Shown here piece by piece: positions 7,019-13,190 of a stretch of DNA of 22,498 nt. The notes beneath the pieces are model-generated. The model did not search any database and was not told where the DNA came from. It saw only the letters and a list, made by a program, of their open reading frames with translations. The position numbers were made by a program, and so were the translations under genes. Positions within the stretch are counted from its first letter, which is position 1, and the number at the start of each line of letters is the position of its first letter. The DNA is from a virus: positions 6 to 22,503 of IMG/VR virus record IMGVR_UViG_3300000117_000295. The stretch is one strand, 5' to 3'.

Positions 7019-7286
7019 TGCAAACATTGTTGCAGCCAATGCACACTTTGGAACTAGTTTTCCTACCCATGCAAACAAAGGTGATGTGTTTACAAGAGTA
7101 GATGTGTTACCACACAAAATATTTAGATATGATGGTGACAAGTGGTTTGAAATAAACAAACTTCAAACCAGTGTGTACTTAGACAACCAAGGTTATGTTG
7201 AGCAACTGAGAAAAGACGTAAGTAGCGGTAAGATTGATAAAGACGATCTCACTGATGATGAAAGAGCAGAACTATTCAATGAGTAA
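6975..7286 (+). CDS. -1 frame extension domain of the 592-aa protein
   Basis: 103 codons in the -1 frame, beginning GQRVLTPNTAVV and ending DDERAELFNE. The frame opens after a stop at 6945-6947 and contains no ATG at all; the first GTG is at 7086 and would cut the coding-like stretch in half. A frameshift at 6969-6975 joins it to residue K588 of the upstream protein, giving about 691 aa. The middle (PHKIFRYDGDKWFEINK) resembles small beta-strand repeats of phage structural proteins, and the end is an acidic helix. If the shift is not real, a protein of about 66 aa from GTG 7086 is the fallback. Confidence 0.7.
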   Translation, partial: GQRVLTPNTAVVEDSANIVAANAHFGTSFPTHANKGDVFTRVDVLPHKIFRYDGDKWFEINKLQTSVYLDNQGYVEQLRKDVSSGKIDKDDLTDDERAELFNE

Positions 7287-7638
7287 TGTTGTATTTGTAA
7301 GTGAGCCAGATGTTTATCTTGCTGAACAAACAAAATTGCTTTTTATTGCGGATCCAACACACAGTGACTTTGTTGTTGAGTTATTGAGTAAAAGCAAGCA
7401 CTCACACACAGTGTATTGGGCAACAGCAGCAAGTGACATGCAATGGATTTTAAATATTGGTGCACAATCGGAATATATAATACTAGACTGTAAACAAAGT
7501 GACTTTTTGACTGGGTTTTTTATTGACAAACCTAATACATTCTACTATAATAACACTATTAATATGAACATGATAAATGTTAATACTATCAATGATGCCG
7601 GCGACTTTGTACTACAATTACTGGCACAAGAGGAATAA
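7279..7638 (+). CDS. Hypothetical protein, 119 aa
   Basis: Alternating hydrophobic strands and helices (MSNVVFVSEPDVYL, TKLLFIAD, EYIILDCK) suggest a small alpha/beta fold, perhaps receiver- or Rossmann-like. No active-site motif is seen and no family recognised. The ATG at 7279 is chosen because it overlaps the end of the preceding -1 frame domain (stop at 7284-7286), as expected for coupled translation; in-frame ATGs from 7234 lie deep in that domain. The stop abuts the bS21 start. Confidence 0.65.
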   Translation: MSNVVFVSEPDVYLAEQTKLLFIADPTHSDFVVELLSKSKHSHTVYWATAASDMQWILNIGAQSEYIILDCKQSDFLTGFFIDKPNTFYYNNTINMNMINVNTINDAGDFVLQLLAQEE

Positions 7639-7866
7639 ATGGCTTATAGAGAACCAAGACCAAAACAGGGTTTGACAGTAGAAGTACGCAACAATGACAT
7701 CAATCGTGCATGGCGTAAGCTCAAGCGTAGATTACAAGACGAAGGCATTATGCAAGAAATTCGCGACCGCAAACATTTTATCAAACCCAGTGAAAAACGT
7801 GCCAGAGCAAAGGCAGCAGGAAGAAAACGTTGGCTTAAGAAGAAACGCGAAATTGAGAATCAATAG
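7639..7866 (+). CDS. rpsU: Ribosomal protein bS21
   Basis: 75 aa, highly basic, with typical bS21 features: an N-terminal strand followed by NNDINRAWRKLKRRL, then a long Arg/Lys helix (KRARAKAAGRKRWLKKK). bS21 sits near the anti-Shine-Dalgarno end of 16S rRNA in the 30S subunit and aids initiation. Phage versions are known, mainly from marine phages, and are thought to exchange into host ribosomes to favour phage mRNA. GAGG just upstream and direct abutment with the preceding gene suggest co-translation. Many phage mRNAs here look leaderless, so a phage bS21 may matter for start selection; that link is inference. Confidence 0.9.
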   Translation: MAYREPRPKQGLTVEVRNNDINRAWRKLKRRLQDEGIMQEIRDRKHFIKPSEKRARAKAAGRKRWLKKKREIENQ

Positions 7867-7868
7867 AA

Positions 7869-7876
7869 GATAAATA
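7869..7876 (+). promoter_or_regulatory. Late-type box upstream of hsp20
   Basis: GATAAATA, one base from the late consensus, just after the bS21 stop. It would start a transcript near 7882 with a leader of about 100 bases before hsp20. Confidence 0.42.
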
Positions 7877-7904
7877 GAATTGAGGGTTGTGCCTTAATAC
7901 ACAC

Positions 7905-7982
7905 GCAGCGGTCAACGGTTAGCCGCCCGGACAGCCTTAGGGGGTCCATAACATATCTTGCTTATTATAAGGAGAAACAGAA
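7905..7982 (+). promoter_or_regulatory. ROSE-like RNA thermometer in the hsp20 leader
   Basis: The last hairpin pairs TCTTGCTT (7956-7963) with AAGGAGA (7969-7975) around the loop ATTAT, leaving one G (7960) bulged. The 3' arm is the ribosome binding site, 7 bases before the ATG. This is the signature of ROSE elements, in which a UUGCU-type strand with a bulged G masks the AGGA of small heat-shock genes in alphaproteobacteria. Two upstream hairpins, GCGGT/GCCGC (7908-7926) and GGAC/GTCC (7929-7947), match the multi-hairpin ROSE layout. Heat would melt the last stem and allow translation. Confidence 0.7.
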
Positions 7983-8411
7983 ATGACAAGATTAACCTCA
8001 CTCGACATCAATAAACTAACACCCTATGCAGTAGGCTTTGACAGAGTCTTTGATAACATGCATCGTTATCTTGAACATCAAGCCACCAGCAGTGGTTACC
8101 CACCTTACAACATTGTGAAAGATGGAAACAACTTCCAAATTGAAATTGCACTAGCAGGTGTAAAAATGGAAGATTTGGACATCGAAGTTGCAGAGGGTGT
8201 GTTAACAATCACACACGAACCACAAAGCGAAGATGAAAAAGTAGGCTTTGTTCATCGTGGTATTGCACAGCGTAAATTTAAACGTAATTTTACACTTGCT
8301 GATGATGTGGTTGTAAATGGTGCACGTTTAGAAAACGGTATGCTTTACATTGCACTTGAGCGTATCATCCCAGAAGAAAAGCAGCCTCGCAAGATTGCAA
8401 TTGAGGGCTAA
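7983..8411 (+). CDS. Hsp20 / IbpA-like small heat-shock protein
   Basis: 142 aa with a standard alpha-crystallin domain (about 40-132): FQIEIALAGVKMEDLDIEV, GVLTI, then ARLENGMLYIALER, and a C-terminal IAI that matches the IxI motif used for oligomer assembly. It is an ATP-independent holdase that binds unfolding proteins. Hsp20 genes are common in marine T4-like phages, where a role in virion protein folding or stress tolerance is assumed. Its own box at 7869 and a ROSE-like leader suggest temperature-controlled translation. The closest neighbours, bS21 and ClpS, also act in protein synthesis and quality control. Confidence 0.92.
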   Translation: MTRLTSLDINKLTPYAVGFDRVFDNMHRYLEHQATSSGYPPYNIVKDGNNFQIEIALAGVKMEDLDIEVAEGVLTITHEPQSEDEKVGFVHRGIAQRKFKRNFTLADDVVVNGARLENGMLYIALERIIPEEKQPRKIAIEG

Positions 8412-8423
8412 ATTTTGATAAGT

Positions 8424-8451
8424 ACAGTGAGAGGGGAGACTCTCTCACTGT
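8424..8451 (+). promoter_or_regulatory. Strong hairpin in the clpS leader
   Basis: ACAGTGAGAG (8424-8433) pairs perfectly with CTCTCACTGT (8442-8451) around an 8-base loop. No T-run follows, so it is not a standard terminator; AGGAG of clpS begins 4 bases later. It could protect or separate the clpS message, serve as an RNase processing site between hsp20 and clpS, or affect ribosome access. Confidence 0.6.
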
Positions 8452-8465
8452 CACAGGAGTGAAAA

Positions 8466-8777
8466 ATGAGTCAACAAGAATTGACAAAAACCCGTGTTAG
8501 AGAACGCAGTATTGAATTGCAACCACCTAGTGATTATAAAGTGATTTATCTCAACGACGACAAAACCACATTTGAGTTTGTGATTGACAGTCTAAAAACC
8601 ACATTTGATTACAGTGAAGATCCAGCAGTGGACAAGGCAATGGAAATCAGTGAAAGTGGAGCAGGTGTGGTCGCAGTAATGCCTTTTGAGATAGCAGAAC
8701 AAAAAGGTGTAGAAGTGCTGATGCGAGCTCGTAACGAAGGTTTTCCACTTGAAGTAAGACTTGAACAATCAGAATAA
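8466..8777 (+). CDS. clpS: ClpS adaptor homologue (N-end rule)
   Basis: 103 aa, the normal ClpS length. A flexible N-terminal arm (1-19) precedes the core PPSDYKVIYLNDDKTTFEFVID and the helix AMEISESGAGVVAVMPFEIAE. ClpS delivers proteins with N-terminal Leu, Phe, Tyr or Trp to ClpAP and blocks SsrA-tagged substrates. N30 and D31 of the substrate pocket are kept, but the usual His (E. coli H66) aligns with S62, and the gatekeeper Met (E. coli M40) with F37. Specificity may therefore differ from the host's. AGGAG lies 6 bases upstream, behind a strong hairpin. No clpA is in the window, so it must act on host ClpA. Confidence 0.9.
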   Translation: MSQQELTKTRVRERSIELQPPSDYKVIYLNDDKTTFEFVIDSLKTTFDYSEDPAVDKAMEISESGAGVVAVMPFEIAEQKGVEVLMRARNEGFPLEVRLEQSE

Positions 8778-8807
8778 ACATTACAATCAACAATCGAAGT
8801 TATATCA

Positions 8808-9890
8808 ATGAACATAGAACAAGATCTAAAGTTAGACTACAGTGGTGTGTTGTTGCGACCAAAGCGTAGCACACTAAGTTCGAGAAAACAAGTGCGTCTA
8901 GAACGCACACACACATTTCGCAACAGCAGACAAACATTTGAACGTATTCCAATCATGGCAGCAAACATGGATGGTGTTGGCACCTTTGATATGGCAGACA
9001 CACTTGGACAACTGGGATTGTTTACCTGTTTGATTAAAACCTATGGTATTAATCAGTTGGTGAGTTTTTTTGTAGACCAACCCAGTAGAGCAGAATACAC
9101 AGCATACAGCATGGGCATCACAGATGATGATGCTGCAAAGTTTCGTGCAGTGTACACTGGTGCACCTACAATTAAGTATGTGTGTGTAGATGTGGCAAAT
9201 GGTTACAGCGAACGCTTTCTTAACACTGTTACTCAACTGCGACAAGAATATCCTGAAGTTACAATCATTGCTGGCAATGTTGTGACAGCAGATCAAACAC
9301 AAGAACTAATACTAAGAGGAGTAGACATTGTTAAAGTTGGTATTGGCCCAGGTAGTGTGTGTACTACTCGTATTAAGACTGGAGTGGGTTATCCGCAACT
9401 ATCAGCAGTTATTGAGTGTGCGGATGCTGCACACGGATTGGATGGACATGTTATTGCTGACGGCGGCTGTGTTAGTAGCGGTGATGTCGCCAAAGCATTT
9501 GCTGGAGGCGCTGACTTTGTTATGCTTGGCGGCATGTTGGCTGGGCATGACGAAGGCGGAGGCGAAGTAATTACCAAACATTACTACACAGATGAACTAG
9601 CAGATCGTATTGGCAATCGTGTGATAGCAGAAAAAAAGTTTGTACAGTTTTATGGCATGAGCAGTGATGCTGCAAATCTCAAGCATTTTGGTGGACTCAA
9701 AGATTATCGTAGCAGTGAAGGCAGAGAAGTGCTAGTGCCATACAGAGGTGCTATTGCTAACACAGTGCAAGACATACTAGGTGGGATACGCAGCAGTTGT
9801 ACATATGTTGGTGCTAATAAATTAAAGCATTTACCCAAGTGTGCTACATTTATTCGCTGTGCAGATACACACAACAGGGTATATGAATAA
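8808..9890 (+). CDS. guaC: GMP reductase
   Basis: 360 aa, close to E. coli GuaC (347 aa), with extended identity by eye. It starts with NIEQDLKLDYSGVLLRPKRST and carries ANMDGVGTF, CVDVANGYSE and IVKVGIGPGSVCTTR, with C185 as the catalytic Cys. The IMPDH-style CBS insert is absent. The signature AYRG-type end (VPYRGAIANT, then DILGGIRSSCTYVGA) also fits GuaC, not GuaB. The enzyme reduces GMP to IMP with NADPH, letting guanine nucleotides be turned into adenine nucleotides. There is only a weak ribosome site; a poor TTGAAC/TACAAT pair (8761-8787, 15-base spacer) is not convincing. The stop overlaps the next ATG (TAATG). Confidence 0.92.
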   Translation: MNIEQDLKLDYSGVLLRPKRSTLSSRKQVRLERTHTFRNSRQTFERIPIMAANMDGVGTFDMADTLGQLGLFTCLIKTYGINQLVSFFVDQPSRAEYTAYSMGITDDDAAKFRAVYTGAPTIKYVCVDVANGYSERFLNTVTQLRQEYPEVTIIAGNVVTADQTQELILRGVDIVKVGIGPGSVCTTRIKTGVGYPQLSAVIECADAAHGLDGHVIADGGCVSSGDVAKAFAGGADFVMLGGMLAGHDEGGGEVITKHYYTDELADRIGNRVIAEKKFVQFYGMSSDAANLKHFGGLKDYRSSEGREVLVPYRGAIANTVQDILGGIRSSCTYVGANKLKHLPKCATFIRCADTHNRVYE

Positions 9891-10576
9891 TGCTTTTTGA
9901 TGTAACTGAACCACATGTATATGATTATGATCCAATAGCCTGCTGTTTACTACTGCACAGTATGAATCATGATCCTGCTAGAATAATGTTTGACAGTGAA
10001 AGAGTAAATCTTTTATGCTCGAAGCACACAGGCCAAATGATAGCATACAGCAAACAAGCACAACAGATACGCGAATTCTATAAAAACAAATACATGATGT
10101 ACAGTTTGAAAGGCGTGCTAAACACAAGTTTTAGACGTGATTTGTTGGCATTGTTGAGTGAAAATAAAAAAAACTATGTCACTGATGATATAAGACAATT
10201 GATGAGCTTGCCAAGAATGTATCATGAAGATAGAATTTTATCCGACATAGAAGAAAAGTGCAACACTGAATCTTTTACAAATTTTAAAGTGCCGCGGCCC
10301 AATGACACACGCTCACAACTGTCAATGATAGGAGTGCATACAAAAAAGAGTCGCCGTATCAGTAGAAGCAAAGACAACAGTGAATATATGTGCTATTGGT
10401 TTGAGGATGAAGCCAATAGACCCAACCTAATAGAAATGGACATGGACAATCCGTTCCGCAATATCTGGCGTGAACTTGTGCAGCACACAATCACAGTTGT
10501 TGGCACACGCACCGAACACAGTAGAGATCAGGTCAACTTTTACAGTTGGCCCACCTTTGAGATTCTCGATAAATAA
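9890..10576 (+). CDS. Hypothetical protein, 228 aa
   Basis: No family recognised. It begins by TAATG overlap with guaC, so it is translationally coupled to it. Mixed alpha/beta composition with several Cys in the first half, a basic stretch around 150-165 (HTKKSRRISRSK), and a C-terminal region rich in Trp and His (NIWRELVQHTITVVGTR). No signal peptide or membrane segment, so it is probably cytoplasmic. The length and even codon use support a real gene. Its stop lies in the late-type box that precedes the next gene. Confidence 0.75.
   Translation: MLFDVTEPHVYDYDPIACCLLLHSMNHDPARIMFDSERVNLLCSKHTGQMIAYSKQAQQIREFYKNKYMMYSLKGVLNTSFRRDLLALLSENKKNYVTDDIRQLMSLPRMYHEDRILSDIEEKCNTESFTNFKVPRPNDTRSQLSMIGVHTKKSRRISRSKDNSEYMCYWFEDEANRPNLIEMDMDNPFRNIWRELVQHTITVVGTRTEHSRDQVNFYSWPTFEILDK
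10568..10575 (+). promoter_or_regulatory. Late-type box, near-leaderless start
   Basis: GATAAATA overlaps the stop of the 228-aa gene and ends 7 bases before the ATG at 10583; no ribosome binding site is present. The same 7-base gap occurs at 21505 on the other strand. Confidence 0.45.
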
Positions 10577-10582
10577 CACACT

Positions 10583-11665
10583 ATGTTATTAAAACAACTT
10601 TTTGAATATGATAATCTCGAACAAGAAAAGCAAAACATCATTGCTAAAATTAGTGGCCTCAGTGCTGAAAATGAACAGGATGCAGCACTACTTGATCGTA
10701 TTTACAAAGTGCTGAACACAGGCACAATTGGCACAAATATTGAAACTGCACTCAAACCACCCAGTGCAGATGAAAATATGAGTGAGGCTGAACTTGCTAA
10801 ACATAGACAAGAAGTTACAAAAATTATTTCTGGCCTTGACAGTGATTATAAGAGCTTAAACACTTTTCTCAAAAAACTAGAATCAGGCGGCGTTGTAAAC
10901 TTGAGCGAACTAAGTAAACCTCTGAGCAGTCTAACTGCTGTGTTCAACAATGATCCTATTGCTGTAAAAGCATTTACTGCACTTGCACGTTATGGTGTGG
11001 GTGTCAAGCAAAAAGGTCCAGGTGAGTTTGCACTTGCTATGCTAAGTGATAAAGTACGTTTGGCCAGTGGCGAAGGTGACTTAGAAGTTGATGGCATTGG
11101 CAAAGTTGAACTTAAAGCAGCATTGAGCAGTGCTGGTGGACGCATTGGATATGGGGGTGGTTCTCAAAAAGCAAAACGTAATGTAATAGACAAGTATGCA
11201 GAGCGCATCCCAACAGTGATGGCAAACATTGGTGGCACTGGCGGTAGTTTAGGCTTCAGTGGTTTTATAAATGGAATAAACTCAGACCTTCCAACATCAG
11301 GACCTGATGCTGCTGAAAACAAACAGTTGCGTAAACAAATTGCAACTGAACTACTGCAAATGGACATGGAAGGTTTTACAGGACCTGTTGCTGATGCTAT
11401 TGCAAACAGTGAAGATCCTAAAGTGATAGAAAAAGCCTACCTCGAGCAAAACTTTGCATGGTACAAAGACAGAGATGACTTTGATGCATTGTTACTGATT
11501 AGTTTTCCAAATTTAAAAGCAGGCATGATAAAAAATGCTGCAGACCTTACAACATTTAGAAACAGCGGACATGCCAATGCTACCAGCATTAGTATTATAC
11601 CCACACAAGCAGGTGCTGGCCGCGAACAATGGGCACAACTCACACTAAACAAAGCCAAAGTTTAA
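10583..11665 (+). CDS. Unknown protein with PD-(D/E)XK nuclease-like motif, 360 aa
   Basis: The N-terminal 120 residues are helical and acidic. The stretch KGPGEFALAMLSDK (144-157) followed by GEGDLEVDGIGKVELKAA (163-180) fits a PD-(D/E)XK core: E148 on the first helix, D166 as the motif Asp, then E176 and K178 as the ELK triad. The Gly-rich GGRIGYGGGSQK that follows is also seen in some phage restriction-like nucleases. The fold call is from motif alone. The gene begins MLLKQLFEYD, like other leaderless genes here (MLIRELTEA), and has a late-type box 7 bases upstream. It is the last gene before the curli block. Confidence 0.7.
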   Translation: MLLKQLFEYDNLEQEKQNIIAKISGLSAENEQDAALLDRIYKVLNTGTIGTNIETALKPPSADENMSEAELAKHRQEVTKIISGLDSDYKSLNTFLKKLESGGVVNLSELSKPLSSLTAVFNNDPIAVKAFTALARYGVGVKQKGPGEFALAMLSDKVRLASGEGDLEVDGIGKVELKAALSSAGGRIGYGGGSQKAKRNVIDKYAERIPTVMANIGGTGGSLGFSGFINGINSDLPTSGPDAAENKQLRKQIATELLQMDMEGFTGPVADAIANSEDPKVIEKAYLEQNFAWYKDRDDFDALLLISFPNLKAGMIKNAADLTTFRNSGHANATSISIIPTQAGAGREQWAQLTLNKAKV

Positions 11666-11668
11666 TAA

Positions 11669-11894
11669 CGCTTAAAATAAGCGGCTTGAACATTATATGC
11701 TGTTTTAATCCCTACACAACCGAGCCTAAATAAAACTGGAAGAGGAGAGACTTCTAGTTAGTTAGGCGTATTCGAGAAATGACTCTACCAGTTAGGGATG
11801 ACCCTTGCTGTGTTTCGTTATTTCTCGAGTAGAGGACTAAAGCCCAGGTGAGAGCGGGCGTATAACTGGAAGCTCTTGGAGAGAGGGCTAAACT
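11669..11894 (+). promoter_or_regulatory. Highly structured RNA leader of the curli block
   Basis: This 229-base gap holds several strong pairings. Hairpin A is CGCTT/AAGCG (11669-11683). Hairpin B is AACTGGAAG (11734-11742) with CTTCTAGTT (11751-11759), loop AGGAGAGA. Stem C is a 12-bp stem (11769-11780 with 11820-11831, core TCGAGAAAT/ATTTCTCGA), extendable by 3 bp, enclosing the mini-hairpin AGGG-ATGA-CCCT. Hairpin D is GCCC/GGGC (11842-11859). AACTGGAAG recurs at 11864-11872, so CTTCTAGTT has two possible partners. TTAGTT (11758-11763) can pair with GACTAA (11835-11840) as an enclosing helix. The csgF ribosome site follows at once. A CCTAAATA box at 11725 is a weak promoter candidate. Confidence 0.55.
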
Positions 11895-12341
11895 ATGAGA
11901 CTATTAATTCTATCGTTAGGGATACTCGCCTTCACACAGGCAAGTGCAAGCGACCTAACACATTCATTTAAAAATCCAGCATTCAGTGGACAAGGCTACA
12001 GTAACCATGTACTTGCCATTGACCAACTACAACAACAACGTAAAAAAGAAAATGAAGATGAGGCAAAGTCACTGGCTCGCGAACTTGAACGTGAGGCAGA
12101 GAATAGTACTTTGGCTAAATTTCTTAAGAACGTTGAAAGTAGAATATACGCTAACATTAGTAAGAGTTTAGTGGATGGTATGTTCGAAGATGATGGCGCA
12201 ACATCAGGCACTGCAGAAATTGAAGGTGCTACCATTACTTGGAACAAAGACGTAACATCAGATACAATCACAGTCATGATTGTAGAAGAAGATGGCACAA
12301 CCACTGAACTTACAGTACCAATGTCAGGCTTTGGATTTTAA
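11895..12341 (+). CDS. csgF: Curli assembly factor CsgF
   Basis: 148 aa (E. coli CsgF is 138). Residues 1-18 are a signal peptide ending in ASAS. The mature N-terminus, DLTHSFKNPAFSGQG, matches the FxNPxFGG segment that plugs into the CsgG pore in E. coli. A charged helical middle (QQQRKKENEDEAKSLARELE) and a beta-rich end (ITWNKDVTSDTITVMIVEEDGTTTELTVP) follow the CsgF plan. CsgF caps the CsgG channel at the cell surface and couples secretion to nucleation. A purine-rich GAGAGAGGG site stands 7 bases upstream, after the structured leader. It is first in a tight run with csgG. Confidence 0.88.
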   Translation: MRLLILSLGILAFTQASASDLTHSFKNPAFSGQGYSNHVLAIDQLQQQRKKENEDEAKSLARELEREAENSTLAKFLKNVESRIYANISKSLVDGMFEDDGATSGTAEIEGATITWNKDVTSDTITVMIVEEDGTTTELTVPMSGFGF

Positions 12342-12344
12342 AAA

Positions 12345-13190
12345 ATGTTTATGCGTATTATACCCATACTCTTAACGCTAGTACTCGCCGGATGTGGAGC
12401 ACACACTACAGGTGTACACAAGCAACCTGAACTAGCCCCTTTGCCAGTGCCTGTTATAGCAGAGCTCCCTGAGTTAGATGGCCAAAAGATTCCAATTGCA
12501 GTATATGGTTTTTTAGACAAAACAGGACAGCGCAAACCCAACGAAAGATTTAGTCAACTAAGTTCAGCAGTCACACAAGGTGCTGAAGTGTATGTTATTG
12601 ACGCACTTAAAAACATAGGCAACGAAACTTGGTTCACAGTATTAGAACGTAACAGTTTACAAAACCTCACAAAAGAAAGACAACTCATCCGTAGCACAGC
12701 AGAAACCTTTGATGATGGCAAATCGCCTCTCAAGGCACTAAAGTATGCTGGCTTGCTTATTGATGGTGGTGTTGTGGGGTATGACAGTAATATCACTAGC
12801 GGAGGCATAGGTGCAAGATACTTTGGTATTGGCGCTAGTACAGAATATAGAACAGATCAAATAACAGTAGCAATGCGTATCATCAGTGTACAAACCGGTG
12901 AAATATTGCTTACAGTGTTGACTCAAAAAAGCATCGCAAGTCACAGTAGTGGCGCAGATGTATTTAGGTTCCTTGATTTAGGTACCAAAGCCCTGGAGGT
13001 TGAGGCAGGGATGGCGGTGAACGAACCTACTAGTTATGCAGTAAAAGCAGCAGTCGAAGCAGCGGTTGCAGAACTGGTAAAACAAGGAGAACAAAAAGGC
13101 TTTTGGAAATTCAAAGGAAAAAACTATGGCAATGTACCCATTGGTTATTATCCTAACGGAAAGCCCAAAACTGCAGGAGAAAACAAATGA
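12345..13190 (+). CDS. csgG: Curli secretion channel lipoprotein CsgG
   Basis: 281 aa (E. coli 277). The lipobox LAGC puts the lipidated Cys at 17, as in CsgG. Family blocks are clear: IPIAVYGFLDKTGQ, AVTQGAEVYVIDAL, WFTVLERNSLQNLTKERQ, GGIGARYFGIGAS and the C-terminal SYAVKAAVEAAVAELVKQG. CsgG forms a nonameric outer-membrane pore that exports curlin subunits. The loop after RKP that forms the constriction (Y51, N55, F56 in mature E. coli CsgG) reads NERFSQL, so the pore eyelet differs. The gene starts 3 bases after csgF and overlaps the curlin gene by ATGA. Only a weak ribosome site is present, suggesting coupling to csgF. Confidence 0.93.
   Translation: MFMRIIPILLTLVLAGCGAHTTGVHKQPELAPLPVPVIAELPELDGQKIPIAVYGFLDKTGQRKPNERFSQLSSAVTQGAEVYVIDALKNIGNETWFTVLERNSLQNLTKERQLIRSTAETFDDGKSPLKALKYAGLLIDGGVVGYDSNITSGGIGARYFGIGASTEYRTDQITVAMRIISVQTGEILLTVLTQKSIASHSSGADVFRFLDLGTKALEVEAGMAVNEPTSYAVKAAVEAAVAELVKQGEQKGFWKFKGKNYGNVPIGYYPNGKPKTAGENK

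Noticed and set aside
7880-7950. tRNA gene in the hsp20 leader
   Set aside because: GC-rich arms are present, but no T-loop GTTCRA motif, no 7-bp acceptor stem and no anticodon arm could be fitted.
8424-8451. Intrinsic terminator after hsp20
   Set aside because: Perfect stem but followed by TCACAGGAG with no T-run, so it does not meet the rule for a Rho-independent terminator.
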